DNA of 11,007 bases from Methanospirillum hungatei (GCF_020216685.1 NZ_JAIWNS010000181.1:1-11007), one strand, 5' to 3'; shown: positions 1-8,060, counted from the first letter of the stretch. Notes: generated by a model not told the origin, from the sequence alone. Numbers and translations are program-made.

Positions 1-530
1 GGTTCGATGGGTCCGCCCAGGTTGCGGTAATTTGACCATCCGACCTGATCGATCACCGGGTTATTATCCCCCTTGGTGATATATCCTGCATGAGGAGCGG
101 TATACGTCCCTGTTCTCTGGCCTACAGTGACGACGATCTCCTCGCCCGCTTCTACCCAGAACATGGCACGGTGGATGATGGGATGGAGCTCGGTATTGCC
201 ATTCGGGCGGTAAATGATGACATCGCCGGGCATCCCGAACTTTTCATATCCTGAAGTGTTCCCCTCTTCCATACTTTGCAGAGCTCCGTACCGGTCGCCG
301 GCAACCACCAGAACCAGATCCCCGACATTCATATGCGGGACCATGCTCTCTGACTCAATGGTCACAATGGCCGGCCAGGTCCCACAGATGATAAGCAGCA
401 CGGCAACCACTGCCCCGACGGTTACCAGTACTGATGCGATCTCCCTGACCGCTGACGGAATCTGCTCCTCGCTCTTCCAGAACCTGATAATTTTATCCTT
501 AATTGAATTCTTGGCCTTTTGATCTGCCAT
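1..530 (-). CDS. Archaeal signal peptidase I (S26B), 3' end cut by window edge
   Basis: The visible 176 residues form the N-terminal part of a membrane-bound signal peptidase, which cleaves signal peptides from exported preproteins on the outer face of the membrane. After a basic N-terminus (1-30) there is one membrane segment at about 31-58. The catalytic serine motif SESMVPHM follows, with Ser62 as nucleophile. A GDVIIYRP strand lies at 102-109, the catalytic-type His120 is in HRAM, and KGDNN at 153-157 carries the Asp expected for the Ser-His-Asp enzymes of the archaeal/ER S26B class. Bacterial enzymes use Ser-Lys instead. The start is ATG at 530-528, the first ATG before the membrane segment; no strong ribosome-binding site precedes it. 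The gene is divergent from the polymerase gene, 119 bp away. The reading frame is still open at base 1. Family assignment is confident; substrate range cannot be read. Confidence 0.9.
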   Translation of the reverse strand, partial: MADQKAKNSIKDKIIRFWKSEEQIPSAVREIASVLVTVGAVVAVLLIICGTWPAIVTIESESMVPHMNVGDLVLVVAGDRYGALQSMEEGNTSGYEKFGMPGDVIIYRPNGNTELHPIIHRAMFWVEAGEEIVVTVGQRTGTYTAPHAGYITKGDNNPVIDQVGWSNYRNLGGPIE

Positions 531-610
531 GATGTCTGTATATGGTTTTTGAGCTGGCCTCTTAAGGGTTCACTTCACCGGTGAGAGTCATGCCATCAGG
601 TACCCTCGTG

Positions 611-621
611 TATGTATATTT
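611..621. promoter_or_regulatory. TATA-like element between divergent genes
   Basis: The AT-rich stretch TATGTATATTT lies in the gap between the two divergent genes. On the plus strand its centre is about 34 nt before the ATG at 650, so transcription would start about 8-10 nt before the polymerase gene. Read on the minus strand (AAATATACATA), it would start the signal peptidase transcript near 590, with a leader of about 60 nt. One element may serve one or both directions. This is placement only, with no experimental support. Confidence 0.4.
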
Positions 622-649
622 CCCTCCATGCTGAAGGTACTAGTGCAGA

Positions 650-2074
650 ATGCTTGACAGCTCCGTGATCGTGGAACGGTTTCTGGATACAAAACTTCAG
701 GTCCATCCTGATGTGGTCAGATATATCTGTGAAAAGAAGGATGAGCGGCTGATTGACCAGATCATATCCGGCGTTCCTGATGACTGCCTGGTTGTCTCCT
801 TAAAGCATATTCCGGGCATTATACCGGCCCGTGACGGAGTCCGGTTCCTCTCTGATGCAGAGGTGGATATCATCTCCGGACGGATGGGTTCTGCACGGCC
901 GGTTGCAAAAGTTGAGGATTATATCGCATATTTTGCTGACCGGTACAGCCGGCTCTCAGGTATGATCCGGGGGCGGTGCAACCCGGTTCCGATTGAAGCC
1001 CTCAAACGCAACACCCGGTATAAGCAGGAGGAGTTCTCGGTCTGCGGGATGGTCATGGATGTCAGGAGCACCGGAAACGGGCACCGGATGGTGGAACTGG
1101 AGGACCCGACCGGTTCGGTGAATGCATTATTTCATAAGGACCGTCCGGACTTTGCAGAAGCGGAACGGATCGTCCCTGATGAGGTCATCGGGGTCAGGGG
1201 GTCACTCTCAAATGAAGGAAATCTCATCTTTGCAGATCAGATCTTCAGGCCTGACATCCCGTTCTCCCATGCCCCCTACACCAGTGACCGGAAAGGTGCG
1301 GCAGTTCTCATTTCTGACATCCATGTGGGGAGTGATACATTTCTTGAGGACGCATGGAACCGGTTTGCAGACTGGCTTTGTGACAGTGAAGTCTCTTACC
1401 TGCTGGTCGCAGGGGATCTTGTGGATGGTATCGGTATCTACCCTGACCAGGACAAGGAGCTGGTTATCACGAATATATATGAGCAGTACGATGTCCTGGG
1501 AGAGATGTTATCCGATCTGCCCTCCCACATCAGGATTATCCTCTCTCCTGGGAACCATGATGTGGTCAGGGGTGCAGAGCCCCAGCCGGCCATCCCTGAA
1601 AAGTTCAGGAGTAAATACCCGTCTTCATGCACCTTTGTTGAAAATCCCGCTCTGGTAAACCTGCAGGGGGTTCGGTTTCTCATGTACCACGGCCGGTCAT
1701 TTGATGATCTCATCGGACTGATGCCAGGGGCAAGTTATGAAAAGGCACATGAGATCATCCCGGAGATGCTCAAAAGAAGGCATCTAGCCCCCTGTTATGG
1801 GCGACGGACACCGATTGCCGCAGATATCGTTGACCGGCTCATTATCGATCCCATCCCAGAAGTGGTACATACCGGTCATGTCCATATCTATGGGATCAGC
1901 AGGTACCGAAATGTCCTTGGAATAAACTCAGGGACCTGGCAGAGTCAGACCGCATTCCAGAAGCAGATGAATATCCAGCCGACACCTGCAATCGCAATCG
2001 CACTGGACCTGAAGACATTACAGCCGCGAGTGTTCGATTTTATGAACGGCTCTCCGGAACCACTCTTTTTATAA
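650..2074 (+). CDS. polB: DNA polymerase D small subunit (DP1), proofreading 3'-5' exonuclease
   Basis: This is the small subunit of the euryarchaeal D-family replicative polymerase. It pairs with the large catalytic subunit DP2 and supplies 3'-5' exonuclease proofreading. The 474 residues show an N-terminal region (1-110), an OB-fold domain at about 113-208, and a calcineurin-like metallophosphoesterase domain from about 217. All metal-binding motifs are present: SDIHVGS (Asp223, His225), GDLVDG (Asp256), PGNHD (Asn302, His303), YHGRS (His347) and HTGHVH (His410, His412). The nuclease is therefore predicted to be active. The start is ATG at 650, with a weak AAGGT about 13 nt upstream; a nine-codon out-of-frame reading frame (628-657) overlaps it. 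The 3' end overlaps the convergent TPR gene by 35 bp. The DP2 gene is not in the window. Length is within the normal family range. Confidence 0.97.
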   Translation: MLDSSVIVERFLDTKLQVHPDVVRYICEKKDERLIDQIISGVPDDCLVVSLKHIPGIIPARDGVRFLSDAEVDIISGRMGSARPVAKVEDYIAYFADRYSRLSGMIRGRCNPVPIEALKRNTRYKQEEFSVCGMVMDVRSTGNGHRMVELEDPTGSVNALFHKDRPDFAEAERIVPDEVIGVRGSLSNEGNLIFADQIFRPDIPFSHAPYTSDRKGAAVLISDIHVGSDTFLEDAWNRFADWLCDSEVSYLLVAGDLVDGIGIYPDQDKELVITNIYEQYDVLGEMLSDLPSHIRIILSPGNHDVVRGAEPQPAIPEKFRSKYPSSCTFVENPALVNLQGVRFLMYHGRSFDDLIGLMPGASYEKAHEIIPEMLKRRHLAPCYGRRTPIAADIVDRLIIDPIPEVVHTGHVHIYGISRYRNVLGINSGTWQSQTAFQKQMNIQPTPAIAIALDLKTLQPRVFDFMNGSPEPLFL

Positions 2075-2963
2075 GCAATGGGCGGTTGGCCTCCTGTTCC
2101 TGCCTGATATGCCAGTTTAGCAGGATACCATCAATCTCCTGCTCCCAGGAGATGAGATCCGAATCACCGGGCATTACCAGAAGTGCAGCCCGTATCGCTT
2201 TTCCCGCTTCTGCATACCGCTTCAGATCCATCAGAACACGGGCATATCCCTTCTGCCCCTCCCCAAAGGCAGGATCTATCCGGACTGACCGTTGGTATAC
2301 GTCCTGGGCATCGGCTGTTCTTCCTGATTTATGCAGGATCATCCCCAGGTGTGCCAGAACCTCCGCATCATCGGGCATGAGGGCGTGTGCCTTTCTGCAT
2401 GCCATTTCCGCATCAGCATACCTCCCCTCTGCAGCAAGAATAGTGCCCCAGGTATCAAGAAAGGGACCATAGAGCGGCACTTCTATGATAACCGGTTCCA
2501 TGATCCGCCGTGCCTGAGCCGGTGATCCGGCCATACAGAGCAGATATGCCCGGGCATTATCAAGTTTCAGATCATCGGGGTATTGGACCTGAAGACTGAC
2601 AATATGTTCCATCGCAGCAGCAGGGTTCTGCATCCGGGTATAGAGAAAGGCAAGAAGAAGGGTGCTGTCATATCCTCTGACCACCGGAGGGATACTCAGA
2701 AGGACAGATTCCGCTCTCTCATAATCTCCCCGGTTTGCAAGACCCAGGGCCAGTTTCCGGTAGAGCAGGTCCTGGTGTTCCATCAGAGTACTGGCATTGA
2801 TATCAGGAAAGGTCCCGTTCTCGAACAGATCAAGCACCTGGACCGGATCCATAGCCAGTATCCCGGTGATAGTTTCATCCGGATTATGAAGACCGGTTGC
2901 CGCGCCTCCCGGTGTACTGCAGAACAGGGTCAGAAGGATGATGAGAATATATAAAGGGTTCAT
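2040..2963 (-). CDS. Exported or membrane-anchored TPR-repeat protein
   Basis: This 307-residue protein starts with a hydrophobic signal segment (residues 3-16, followed by small residues up to about 24), so it is probably exported or held in the membrane by its N-terminus. A Cys sits at 15, but its context (TLFC) is not a good lipobox. The rest is mainly helical repeat pairs: about 66-94, 98-129, 132-160, 167-197, 201-231 and 235-265. The clearest TPR units are those beginning TWGTILAAEGRYADAEMACR and VLAHLGMILHKSGRTADAQ. Such repeats act as protein-binding scaffolds; no partner can be named. The ATG at 2963 has no ribosome-binding site, but a TATA-like box lies 26 nt upstream, which fits a leaderless transcript. 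It converges on, and overlaps by 35 bp, the polymerase subunit gene. The function is unknown; the TPR call is confident. Confidence 0.88.
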   Translation of the reverse strand: MNPLYILIILLTLFCSTPGGAATGLHNPDETITGILAMDPVQVLDLFENGTFPDINASTLMEHQDLLYRKLALGLANRGDYERAESVLLSIPPVVRGYDSTLLLAFLYTRMQNPAAAMEHIVSLQVQYPDDLKLDNARAYLLCMAGSPAQARRIMEPVIIEVPLYGPFLDTWGTILAAEGRYADAEMACRKAHALMPDDAEVLAHLGMILHKSGRTADAQDVYQRSVRIDPAFGEGQKGYARVLMDLKRYAEAGKAIRAALLVMPGDSDLISWEQEIDGILLNWHIRQEQEANRPLLIKRVVPESRS

Positions 2964-2985
2964 GATCAGCGATGGAAGATCTGTC

Positions 2986-2992
2986 TATTATA
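2986..2992 (-). promoter_or_regulatory. TATA box of the TPR gene
   Basis: TATAATA on the minus strand is centred 26 nt before the ATG at 2963, the archaeal TATA-to-start distance. The transcript would then begin at or next to the start codon, which fits the absence of a Shine-Dalgarno sequence there. Confidence 0.5.
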
Positions 2993-3030
2993 CCGCGATT
3001 TTCTGACTCGATTGATGGCTTCTGGTTCGG

Positions 3031-3039
3031 ATATATAAA
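3031..3039 (+). promoter_or_regulatory. TATA box of the pyrophosphatase gene
   Basis: ATATATAAA is a near-ideal archaeal TATA box. It predicts a transcription start near 3060 and a leader of about 75 nt before the ATG at 3135. It overlaps the first ATG of the open frame (3039), which therefore cannot be the translation start if this box is used. Confidence 0.65.
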
Positions 3040-3121
3040 TGCCCCGGTGCCAATTCGTATCGTTATTTACGTATAATCATCGAATGATAACAGATCACCG
3101 TCTCAATTCACAGTTTCGACT

Positions 3122-3130
3122 GGACGTGAT
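3122..3130 (+). promoter_or_regulatory. Ribosome-binding site that fixes the pyrophosphatase start
   Basis: GGACGTGAT matches the anti-Shine-Dalgarno complement GGAGGTGAT at eight of nine positions. Its GGACG core ends 8 nt before the ATG at 3135. Neither upstream in-frame ATG (3039, 3084) has a comparable site. Confidence 0.7.
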
Positions 3131-3134
3131 ACGA

Positions 3135-5153
3135 ATGGATATGTTATATATTGTACCGGTTTGTGCCCTTATCGGGCTTATCTTTGCTGGTCTCAGCTAT
3201 GCCCGGATGAAGAAGGAATCTCCGGGTGATGAACTGATGCAGAAGATAGCCGCAGCCATTCATCTTGGTGCAATGACCTACCTCAAACGGCAGTATACTG
3301 CCATTGCGGTATTTGTCGTTGTATTGGCGGTTATTCTTGCGCTGGTAATCAACCCTCTGACAGCCGTCTGTTACGTAGTCGGTGCCGGTCTTTCTGCACT
3401 TGCAGGATTTATCGGTATGTACTCCGCAACAAAGGCAAATGTCAGGACGGCAAATGCAGCACGGCAGGGAATGGCGTCGGCCTTTAAGGTCTCCTTCTCC
3501 GCAGGTATGGTCATGGGTCTGACCGTGGTCGGCCTTGGTATGCTCGGTCTGTCTCTTATGTTCTTTGTGATGACCGGGATTACCGGAGCCGCGGATCATG
3601 ACACTATCAATATCCTGTCCGGATTCTCCCTTGGTGCATCATCAATTGCACTCTTTGCCCGTGTCGGTGGCGGTATCTTTACGAAGGCTGCCGATGTTGG
3701 TGCAGACCTTGTCGGTAAGGTTGAGGCAGGCATCCCTGAGGATGACCCCCGGAACCCGGCTGTTATCGCAGACAATGTTGGTGACAATGTCGGTGATATC
3801 GCCGGAATGGGTGCTGACCTCTATGAGTCATATGTTGGTGCAGTTATTGCAACAATGCTTATCGGGGCAACTGCCGGTATGGCAAGGCAGTTCGAAGGCG
3901 TTCCATCCATGAACCTGATCGCTCTTCCGATGATGATTGCCGCTCTTGGTATCATTGCTTCCGTGATTGGATCATTCTTTGTCCGGACAAACAAGAACGA
4001 GGCTCATGCAATTCACAAGGCATTCAACTCAGGGACCTTTGCAGGTCTTCTCCTGACCGTTGTTGCCGTATACGGCCTTGTTCAGGTCCTGGCTCCAGGT
4101 CAGCTTGGTATCCTCTATGCAACCGTTGCCGGTCTTGTCGGCGGGTTCCTCATCGGACTTGTAACCGAATACTACACGTCCTATGATCACAAGCCCACCC
4201 GGTCCATAGTCAAGGCTGCAGAGACCGGAGCAGCAACCGATATCATCGCCGGTATCGCCGTCGGTATGGAGTCTACCTTTATCCCGGTCATCATCGTCGC
4301 TGTTGCAATCCTGATTGCAAACTACTTTGGCGGTATTTACGGTGTCGCTCTTGCCGGTGTCGGTATGCTTGCAACCCTTGGTATCACCCTCTCAGTTGAT
4401 GCATACGGACCGATTGCAGACAATGCCGGTGGTATTGCAGAGATGAGCCACCAGGGCCCCGGAGTTCGTGCCATCACCGATACCCTTGACTCTGTCGGGA
4501 ACACAACCGCAGCAATCGGAAAGGGATTTGCAATCGGTGGTGCAGCTCTGACCGCTCTTGGTCTTTTTGCTGCATACACACAGGCTGTCAAGCTTGAGAT
4601 GGTCAATATGCTTGAACCGGTCGTCTTTGTTGGTATCCTTGTCGGTGCCATGCTTCCGTTCCTGTTCTCCTCCTTTGCCATGAAGGCAGTCGGAAGGGCA
4701 GCAGGATTTATCGTGGAGGAAGTCCGCCGCCAGTTCAAGGAGATCCCAGGACTCATGGAAGGAAAGACTGATCCTGACTATGCCTCCTGTATTACCATCT
4801 CAACCAATGCAGCACTCCGTGAGATGATTCTTCCGGGTATGATGGCGATCGCCGCACCAATTATCGTCGGTGTCGGACTTGGTTCCCATGCTCTTGCAGG
4901 ACTTCTTGTCGGTTCCATATCTGCCGGTTTCCTCGTTGCTATCATGATGGCAAACGCCGGTGGAGCCTGGGACAACACCAAGAAGTACATCGAACAGGGA
5001 CACTCCGGAGGAAAGGGATCCTTTGCTCACAAGGCAGCGGTTACCGGTGACACGGTTGGTGACCCGTTCAAGGATACAGCAGGACCAGCTCTGAACATTC
5101 TGCTCAAATTAATGGCAATTGTTGCAGTGGTCTTTGCACCTATCTTCCTCTAA
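3135..5153 (+). CDS. hppA: Membrane ion-pumping pyrophosphatase, predicted K+-dependent and Na+-translocating
   Basis: This integral membrane enzyme hydrolyses pyrophosphate and uses the energy to pump a cation out of the cytoplasm. From the ATG at 3135 it has 672 residues, the normal size, rich in membrane helices. The substrate and metal-binding motifs are intact: [19 protein letters not shown] (187-205), [12 protein letters not shown] (213-224), [12 protein letters not shown] and the C-terminal [23 protein letters not shown] at 455-460 has Ala (459) where K+-independent enzymes have Lys, so K+ dependence is predicted. Glu231 in ADLYESY occupies the position typical of Na+-pumping members, three residues after Asp228; Na+ transport is therefore inferred, and dual Na+/H+ pumping is not excluded. 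The frame is open back to 3039, but that ATG lies in the TATA box and the extra residues look non-native. A T-tract follows the stop. Confidence 0.95.
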   Translation: MDMLYIVPVCALIGLIFAGLSYARMKKESPGDELMQKIAAAIHLGAMTYLKRQYTAIAVFVVVLAVILALVINPLTAVCYVVGAGLSALAGFIGMYSATKANVRTANAARQGMASAFKVSFSAGMVMGLTVVGLGMLGLSLMFFVMTGITGAADHDTINILSGFSLGASSIALFARVGGGIFTKAADVGADLVGKVEAGIPEDDPRNPAVIADNVGDNVGDIAGMGADLYESYVGAVIATMLIGATAGMARQFEGVPSMNLIALPMMIAALGIIASVIGSFFVRTNKNEAHAIHKAFNSGTFAGLLLTVVAVYGLVQVLAPGQLGILYATVAGLVGGFLIGLVTEYYTSYDHKPTRSIVKAAETGAATDIIAGIAVGMESTFIPVIIVAVAILIANYFGGIYGVALAGVGMLATLGITLSVDAYGPIADNAGGIAEMSHQGPGVRAITDTLDSVGNTTAAIGKGFAIGGAALTALGLFAAYTQAVKLEMVNMLEPVVFVGILVGAMLPFLFSSFAMKAVGRAAGFIVEEVRRQFKEIPGLMEGKTDPDYASCITISTNAALREMILPGMMAIAAPIIVGVGLGSHALAGLLVGSISAGFLVAIMMANAGGAWDNTKKYIEQGHSGGKGSFAHKAAVTGDTVGDPFKDTAGPALNILLKLMAIVAVVFAPIFL

Positions 5154-5156
5154 CCC

Positions 5157-5162
5157 TTTTTT
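5157..5162 (+). terminator. T-tract terminator after the pyrophosphatase gene
   Basis: Six T residues begin three bases after the TAA stop. Archaeal transcription commonly ends at such T-runs without a hairpin. The convergent protease gene has its own T-run 28 bp away on the other strand. Confidence 0.5.
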
Positions 5163-5189
5163 ATTGATTCTCAAAGATAGAAGAGTTTT

Positions 5190-5195
5190 AAAAAA
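5190..5195 (-). terminator. T-tract terminator after the secreted protease gene
   Basis: On the minus strand TTTTTT follows the TAA stop codon (5198-5196) directly. Together with the plus-strand T-run at 5157-5162 it separates the two convergent transcripts within about 40 bp. Confidence 0.5.
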
Positions 5196-6878
5196 TTACG
5201 GAGTTCTGATGATTCCGGATACACAGCAGGTATCCGGCTCTGCATCAGGGACGCCGGACTTCAGCCAGCATCGTGCGTTTTTCCTTTGGATCCCGGGTTT
5301 CACATACGTATAGGCCATGCATTTCTCATCTTCCCTGCAGGCGTTCGCACAGGCATCAGGATCAGGTGAGGAAAGATCAAAAACCGTATAGTCTTTTCCT
5401 GGCCGATTGATATCTGGCTCTATATCGGTCTTTGGAGGAGTGAGGGTGATATCTTCCGGCCCGACAGGAACCATTTCTGGAATATTCATCTCTATTGGCC
5501 CCAAGGTCTGAATTGCAGCAATAAAAGGCGTTGCAATCATCTGGATAACCGCAGGAGAGAATGCTGCCCGTGTACAACTGCATTTGGCTTTTCCAACAAC
5601 CGGTGAGTCATGGGGATCACTATCCCCGGCACGGTCAAGATCCAGCTGGGTAATGTATGCTCCCTCATGGCACCAATCCTGTTTCTGATGACTTTTTTCA
5701 GGACCGATATCCATCCAGTAGGTTGAGCCCCATAATCCGTTTCCGGATGGCTTTGAGCACTGAACCGCCCCGATTATCGGTGAATCAAGGGGATCGCAAC
5801 CAGAACATGAGTCAAGATCTATCCCGGTGATATAGGACCCCTGCGGGCACCAGGAACCGGTCATTTTATGACTAGAAAGCCCTTTCTGCTCAACCGGAAC
5901 CCATTGACTGCCTGCCCATTTCTCCTGCTCTTTTCCCTCTATCCTGCAACATCGTGCCTGACCAATAAGGGGGGCATCAAAGTCACTGACAGATCGATCA
6001 CCATCCAGGTCAAGAGCAGTCAGATAACTCCCGTCCGGACATATCTGGACTTTTTCATGGCTGTTCTTCCCGCCTGTTTCAACCGGAACCCATTCACATG
6101 ATCTCCACGCCGGTGTGCCGATACCAAAAATCCAGTTGTAGGCATATGAAGTCGGACGGTAAACGCTCACCAGATTATCACCCCATGATGCCACGCCAAC
6201 CACATGACCGGCTTTATTGAGAATCGGTCCGCCAGAGTCACCGGGACAGGAGTGTAACCGGTTATCCTTAAAACTAATGCCACCCCATCCGCTATCGTCT
6301 ACCGGCAGAGTCATCTTCATCTTTCCCTGTCCTGGTAATGCGCACTTGTCTCCGGTCATTCCAAATCCGACAAGCGTGAGGGTATCACCGACAAAGGGAA
6401 TATTCCAGGGATCTTCAACCGGTATGGGGGTTACCAGTACCTGTGAGGAAGCAGGGGTGTTGAGTTCAAGAACTCCATAGTCTTCACGTTGCCATCCCCG
6501 GTCCTCATATTCAGGAAATATTCTCACATTTCCAGTAAGGGTAACATTTCTGCGGTTATTGGGATCTGCAACCGTCCGGACATCCCGGAGGATAAACTGT
6601 CCCTTCTTCACACAATTATTCTTTTCGTTGCAGAAGCAATGTGCTGCAGTCAGAACAAGATTGTCCGAGATAAGTGTGCCGGTACATCCTCCTGATCCAA
6701 TAACCTCACCAACTGCTTCCAGTTCTCCTACCTGAACAGCCGTGCCGTGAGAGAGGGCTGATTGCTTGATCCCGATGGCTGGATCATCTGCATATCCAAA
6801 TCCAATCAAGAGCATGACCAGTATTAGAAGAAAGAGGGATTTTCTATCGATAGGTTTTCTTTTATTCATCTTCATCAT
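5196..6878 (-). CDS. Secreted chymotrypsin-fold serine protease with three Cys-rich repeats and a PAN/Apple domain
   Basis: This 560-residue protein has a basic N-terminus and a hydrophobic signal segment (about 14-28), so it is exported or membrane-anchored. The S1 protease domain (about 50-255) has an intact triad: His80 in LTAAHC, Asp133 in EDYGVLEL and Ser215 in CPGDSGGP. The residue six before the Ser, which sets specificity in trypsins (Asp189), is His209, so trypsin-like Arg/Lys cleavage is not expected. Three repeats follow at about 263-311, 326-374 and 388-433, with the pattern W-x-(P/D)-(V/I), SH, C-x-x-G-(S/A)-Y-(L/I)-T, LDLD or IDLD, D-(A/S)-P-(L/I/V)-(I/V)-G, C. After a Pro-rich linker, residues 496-558 form a PAN/Apple-like domain (DYTVFDL, CANAC, CMAYTYV, CWLK). 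The repeats and PAN domain probably bind a surface, protein or glycan. ATG at 6878 is listed; 6875 and 6869 are equally possible starts. Confidence 0.93.
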   Translation of the reverse strand: MMKMNKRKPIDRKSLFLLILVMLLIGFGYADDPAIGIKQSALSHGTAVQVGELEAVGEVIGSGGCTGTLISDNLVLTAAHCFCNEKNNCVKKGQFILRDVRTVADPNNRRNVTLTGNVRIFPEYEDRGWQREDYGVLELNTPASSQVLVTPIPVEDPWNIPFVGDTLTLVGFGMTGDKCALPGQGKMKMTLPVDDSGWGGISFKDNRLHSCPGDSGGPILNKAGHVVGVASWGDNLVSVYRPTSYAYNWIFGIGTPAWRSCEWVPVETGGKNSHEKVQICPDGSYLTALDLDGDRSVSDFDAPLIGQARCCRIEGKEQEKWAGSQWVPVEQKGLSSHKMTGSWCPQGSYITGIDLDSCSGCDPLDSPIIGAVQCSKPSGNGLWGSTYWMDIGPEKSHQKQDWCHEGAYITQLDLDRAGDSDPHDSPVVGKAKCSCTRAAFSPAVIQMIATPFIAAIQTLGPIEMNIPEMVPVGPEDITLTPPKTDIEPDINRPGKDYTVFDLSSPDPDACANACREDEKCMAYTYVKPGIQRKNARCWLKSGVPDAEPDTCCVSGIIRTP

Positions 6879-7238
6879 ATCCGATATCTACATCAACACA
6901 CGAACCTCCACCAGTTTTCCTATGGTTGTCGTACTAGAAAAGGTGATGTATCGTGATCAGATATATGAAAAGAAAATAATTCGCGTAAATTTCATTAGAC
7001 TATATAAAAAAGAGGGATTGTGTGCTTCTGTGTTTTGAACCCCTGACCAGAATGACAAATACATTCCCATTTAAGAACTCCTAAATTCTTCTTTCAGGCA
7101 GAATAACTACTAATGTCTGATTACATCAGGAGAATACTCCAAAATAGGGCCATACTGATAAGAGGTAAAGATTGATATTCACAATTCATCATGCATTCTC
7201 AAAGACATTCATAGTATTCATGGATGCCAAAAACCCAG

Positions 7239-7280
7239 TCACCAAACCGATATCCATCTGGTCAGCGTACAGGTGCAGGG
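7239..7280 (-). repeat. 42-bp direct repeat, left copy (PKD-like 3' end)
   Basis: This sequence matches 8218-8259 at 40 of 42 positions, with a perfect 35-bp core (7246-7280). Read on the minus strand it encodes PCTCTLTRWISVW followed by TGA, the same frame as the PKD-like fragment in the right copy. Similarity stops at the stop codon on the left and at 7280 on the right, apart from a possible ATCTGA match further right that would imply a deletion in this copy. Confidence 0.85.
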
Positions 7281-7319
7281 TATGAGGATATCTGACAAGG
7301 TTCTGTGATAATGAATACA

Positions 7320-7333
7320 TTAAATAATATAAA
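7320..7333 (+). promoter_or_regulatory. Probable TATA element of the toxin-antitoxin pair
   Basis: The AT-rich run ending in TATAAA lies 33-46 nt before the antitoxin ATG. It would place the transcript start at about 7349-7356, at or just before the ribosome-binding site. Several AT-rich alternatives exist nearby. Confidence 0.4.
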
Positions 7334-7365
7334 GCTTGTTTATATTGGAAATAGGTGTAATTATA

Positions 7366-7551
7366 ATGTCTTTTCTCGCCAAAGCCCGATATGAAAATCA
7401 TATGTTAAAGCCCATGCAGGACCTCCCTCTGGATGAAGGTGAATCTGTAATTATCGAAATTAAACGCTCAATAGCGGATCAGATGTGTGGTTTATTAGCA
7501 ACTGATGCAAAAACATCAGAATTAATCATCGATATGGAAGGATGGGATTGA
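7366..7551 (+). CDS. DUF104/AF2212-like antitoxin
   Basis: This 61-residue protein matches the DUF104 (AF2212-like) pattern. It has an N-terminal strand with ARYEN-x-x-LKP, then a DLPLDEGESVIIEIK segment, and an acidic tail ending in EGWD. Such small proteins are antitoxins encoded directly before PIN-domain RNase toxins: they bind the toxin and usually the promoter. The ATG at 7366 is chosen because AGGTG (7353-7357) lies 8 nt upstream; an ATG at 7336 would add ten residues that do not fit the family. The last 10 bp overlap the toxin start, the usual coupled arrangement. The frame is intact, in contrast to the broken partner. Confidence 0.8.
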   Translation: MSFLAKARYENHMLKPMQDLPLDEGESVIIEIKRSIADQMCGLLATDAKTSELIIDMEGWD

Positions 7552-8060
7552 ATTTTTCTCAAATTCCTGAACAAACCAATATATTTATCGATTCAAATAT
7601 CTTTCTTTACCTCTTTTTAAAACATCCCGGTTACTATCAAGAATGTCATAAATTCATTCAAAGAATCGAACGTGGAGAAATTATTGGACTAATTAACGAT
7701 TTTGTTTATGATGAAGTGATGCATAAACTCATGATAACAGCCCTTATTAACCGCAATCATTGCTCACCTTACGAGGCTGTTTCTTTCATCAAAAGGGAGC
7801 CTGAAATTCTGGATCAACTTCCTGAATTATGAAACGCGGGTGAATTACTTCAATCACTTGACTTAACAAAAATTTCAGGCCCCTTCTTTCAAAGTGCTTT
7901 ATCATTTTCAAGAAGATATAAACTACTTATCACAGATGCAGTTCATGTTACAAGAATGCTTAAAGAGGGTATTTTTCACATTGCCACGAATGATAACGAC
8001 TTTAGACGTATTCCATCGTTAAACATATATAGACCCGAGCGAGAAGACTACAAAGAATAA
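7542..8060 (+). pseudogene. PIN-domain (VapC-like) toxin gene interrupted by one in-frame TGA
   Basis: The open frame from ATG 7542 ends at TGA 7830-7832, giving only 96 residues. The same frame then continues without another stop to TAA 8058-8060, for 172 codons in all. The two halves together show the PIN-fold acidic residues: Asp17 in FIDSNIF, Glu58 in YDEVMHK, Asp132 in LLITDAVHV, and Asp151/Asp153 in ATNDNDF. PIN toxins are Mg2+-dependent RNases that cut tRNA, rRNA or mRNA. The 96-residue product lacks half the active site and should be inactive. The stop is most simply a TGG-to-TGA change at codon 97. The gene overlaps the antitoxin by 10 bp, and a GGAAGG-like site precedes its ATG. UGA readthrough or selenocysteine is possible but unsupported. 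PIN identity is fairly confident; the target is unknown. Confidence 0.82.

Larger units (their letters stand above)
6879..7365. other. AT-rich intergenic region, no convincing gene
   Basis: This stretch lies upstream of both the protease gene (minus) and the antitoxin gene (plus). Several TATA-like stretches occur on the minus strand, such as TTTATATAG at about 7003-7011, which could drive the protease with a long leader; I cannot choose between them. It also holds the left 42-bp direct repeat (7239-7280). The short reading frames here have no recognisable protein character. Confidence 0.5.

Noticed and set aside
214..522. 102-codon plus-strand frame near the left edge
   Set aside because: It is antisense to the signal peptidase, whose catalytic motifs are clear.
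1122..1658. 178-codon plus-strand frame inside the polymerase gene
   Set aside because: It is a frame shadow of DP1, whose own frame carries all the phosphoesterase motifs; this one shows no domain.
4337..4756. 139-codon minus-strand frame in the pyrophosphatase gene
   Set aside because: Antisense shadow of a highly conserved gene, with low-complexity composition and no domain.
7189..7401. 70-codon minus-strand frame across the left repeat and antitoxin start
   Set aside because: It overlaps the well-supported antitoxin and its promoter. Its match to the right copy is only the shared 42 bp, which makes better sense in the PKD frame.
7830..7832. Selenocysteine or recoded UGA in the toxin
   Set aside because: I saw no obvious structure near the codon or after the gene to support recoding, and the neighbourhood looks decayed. 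A nonsense change is simpler, though the idea is not disproved.
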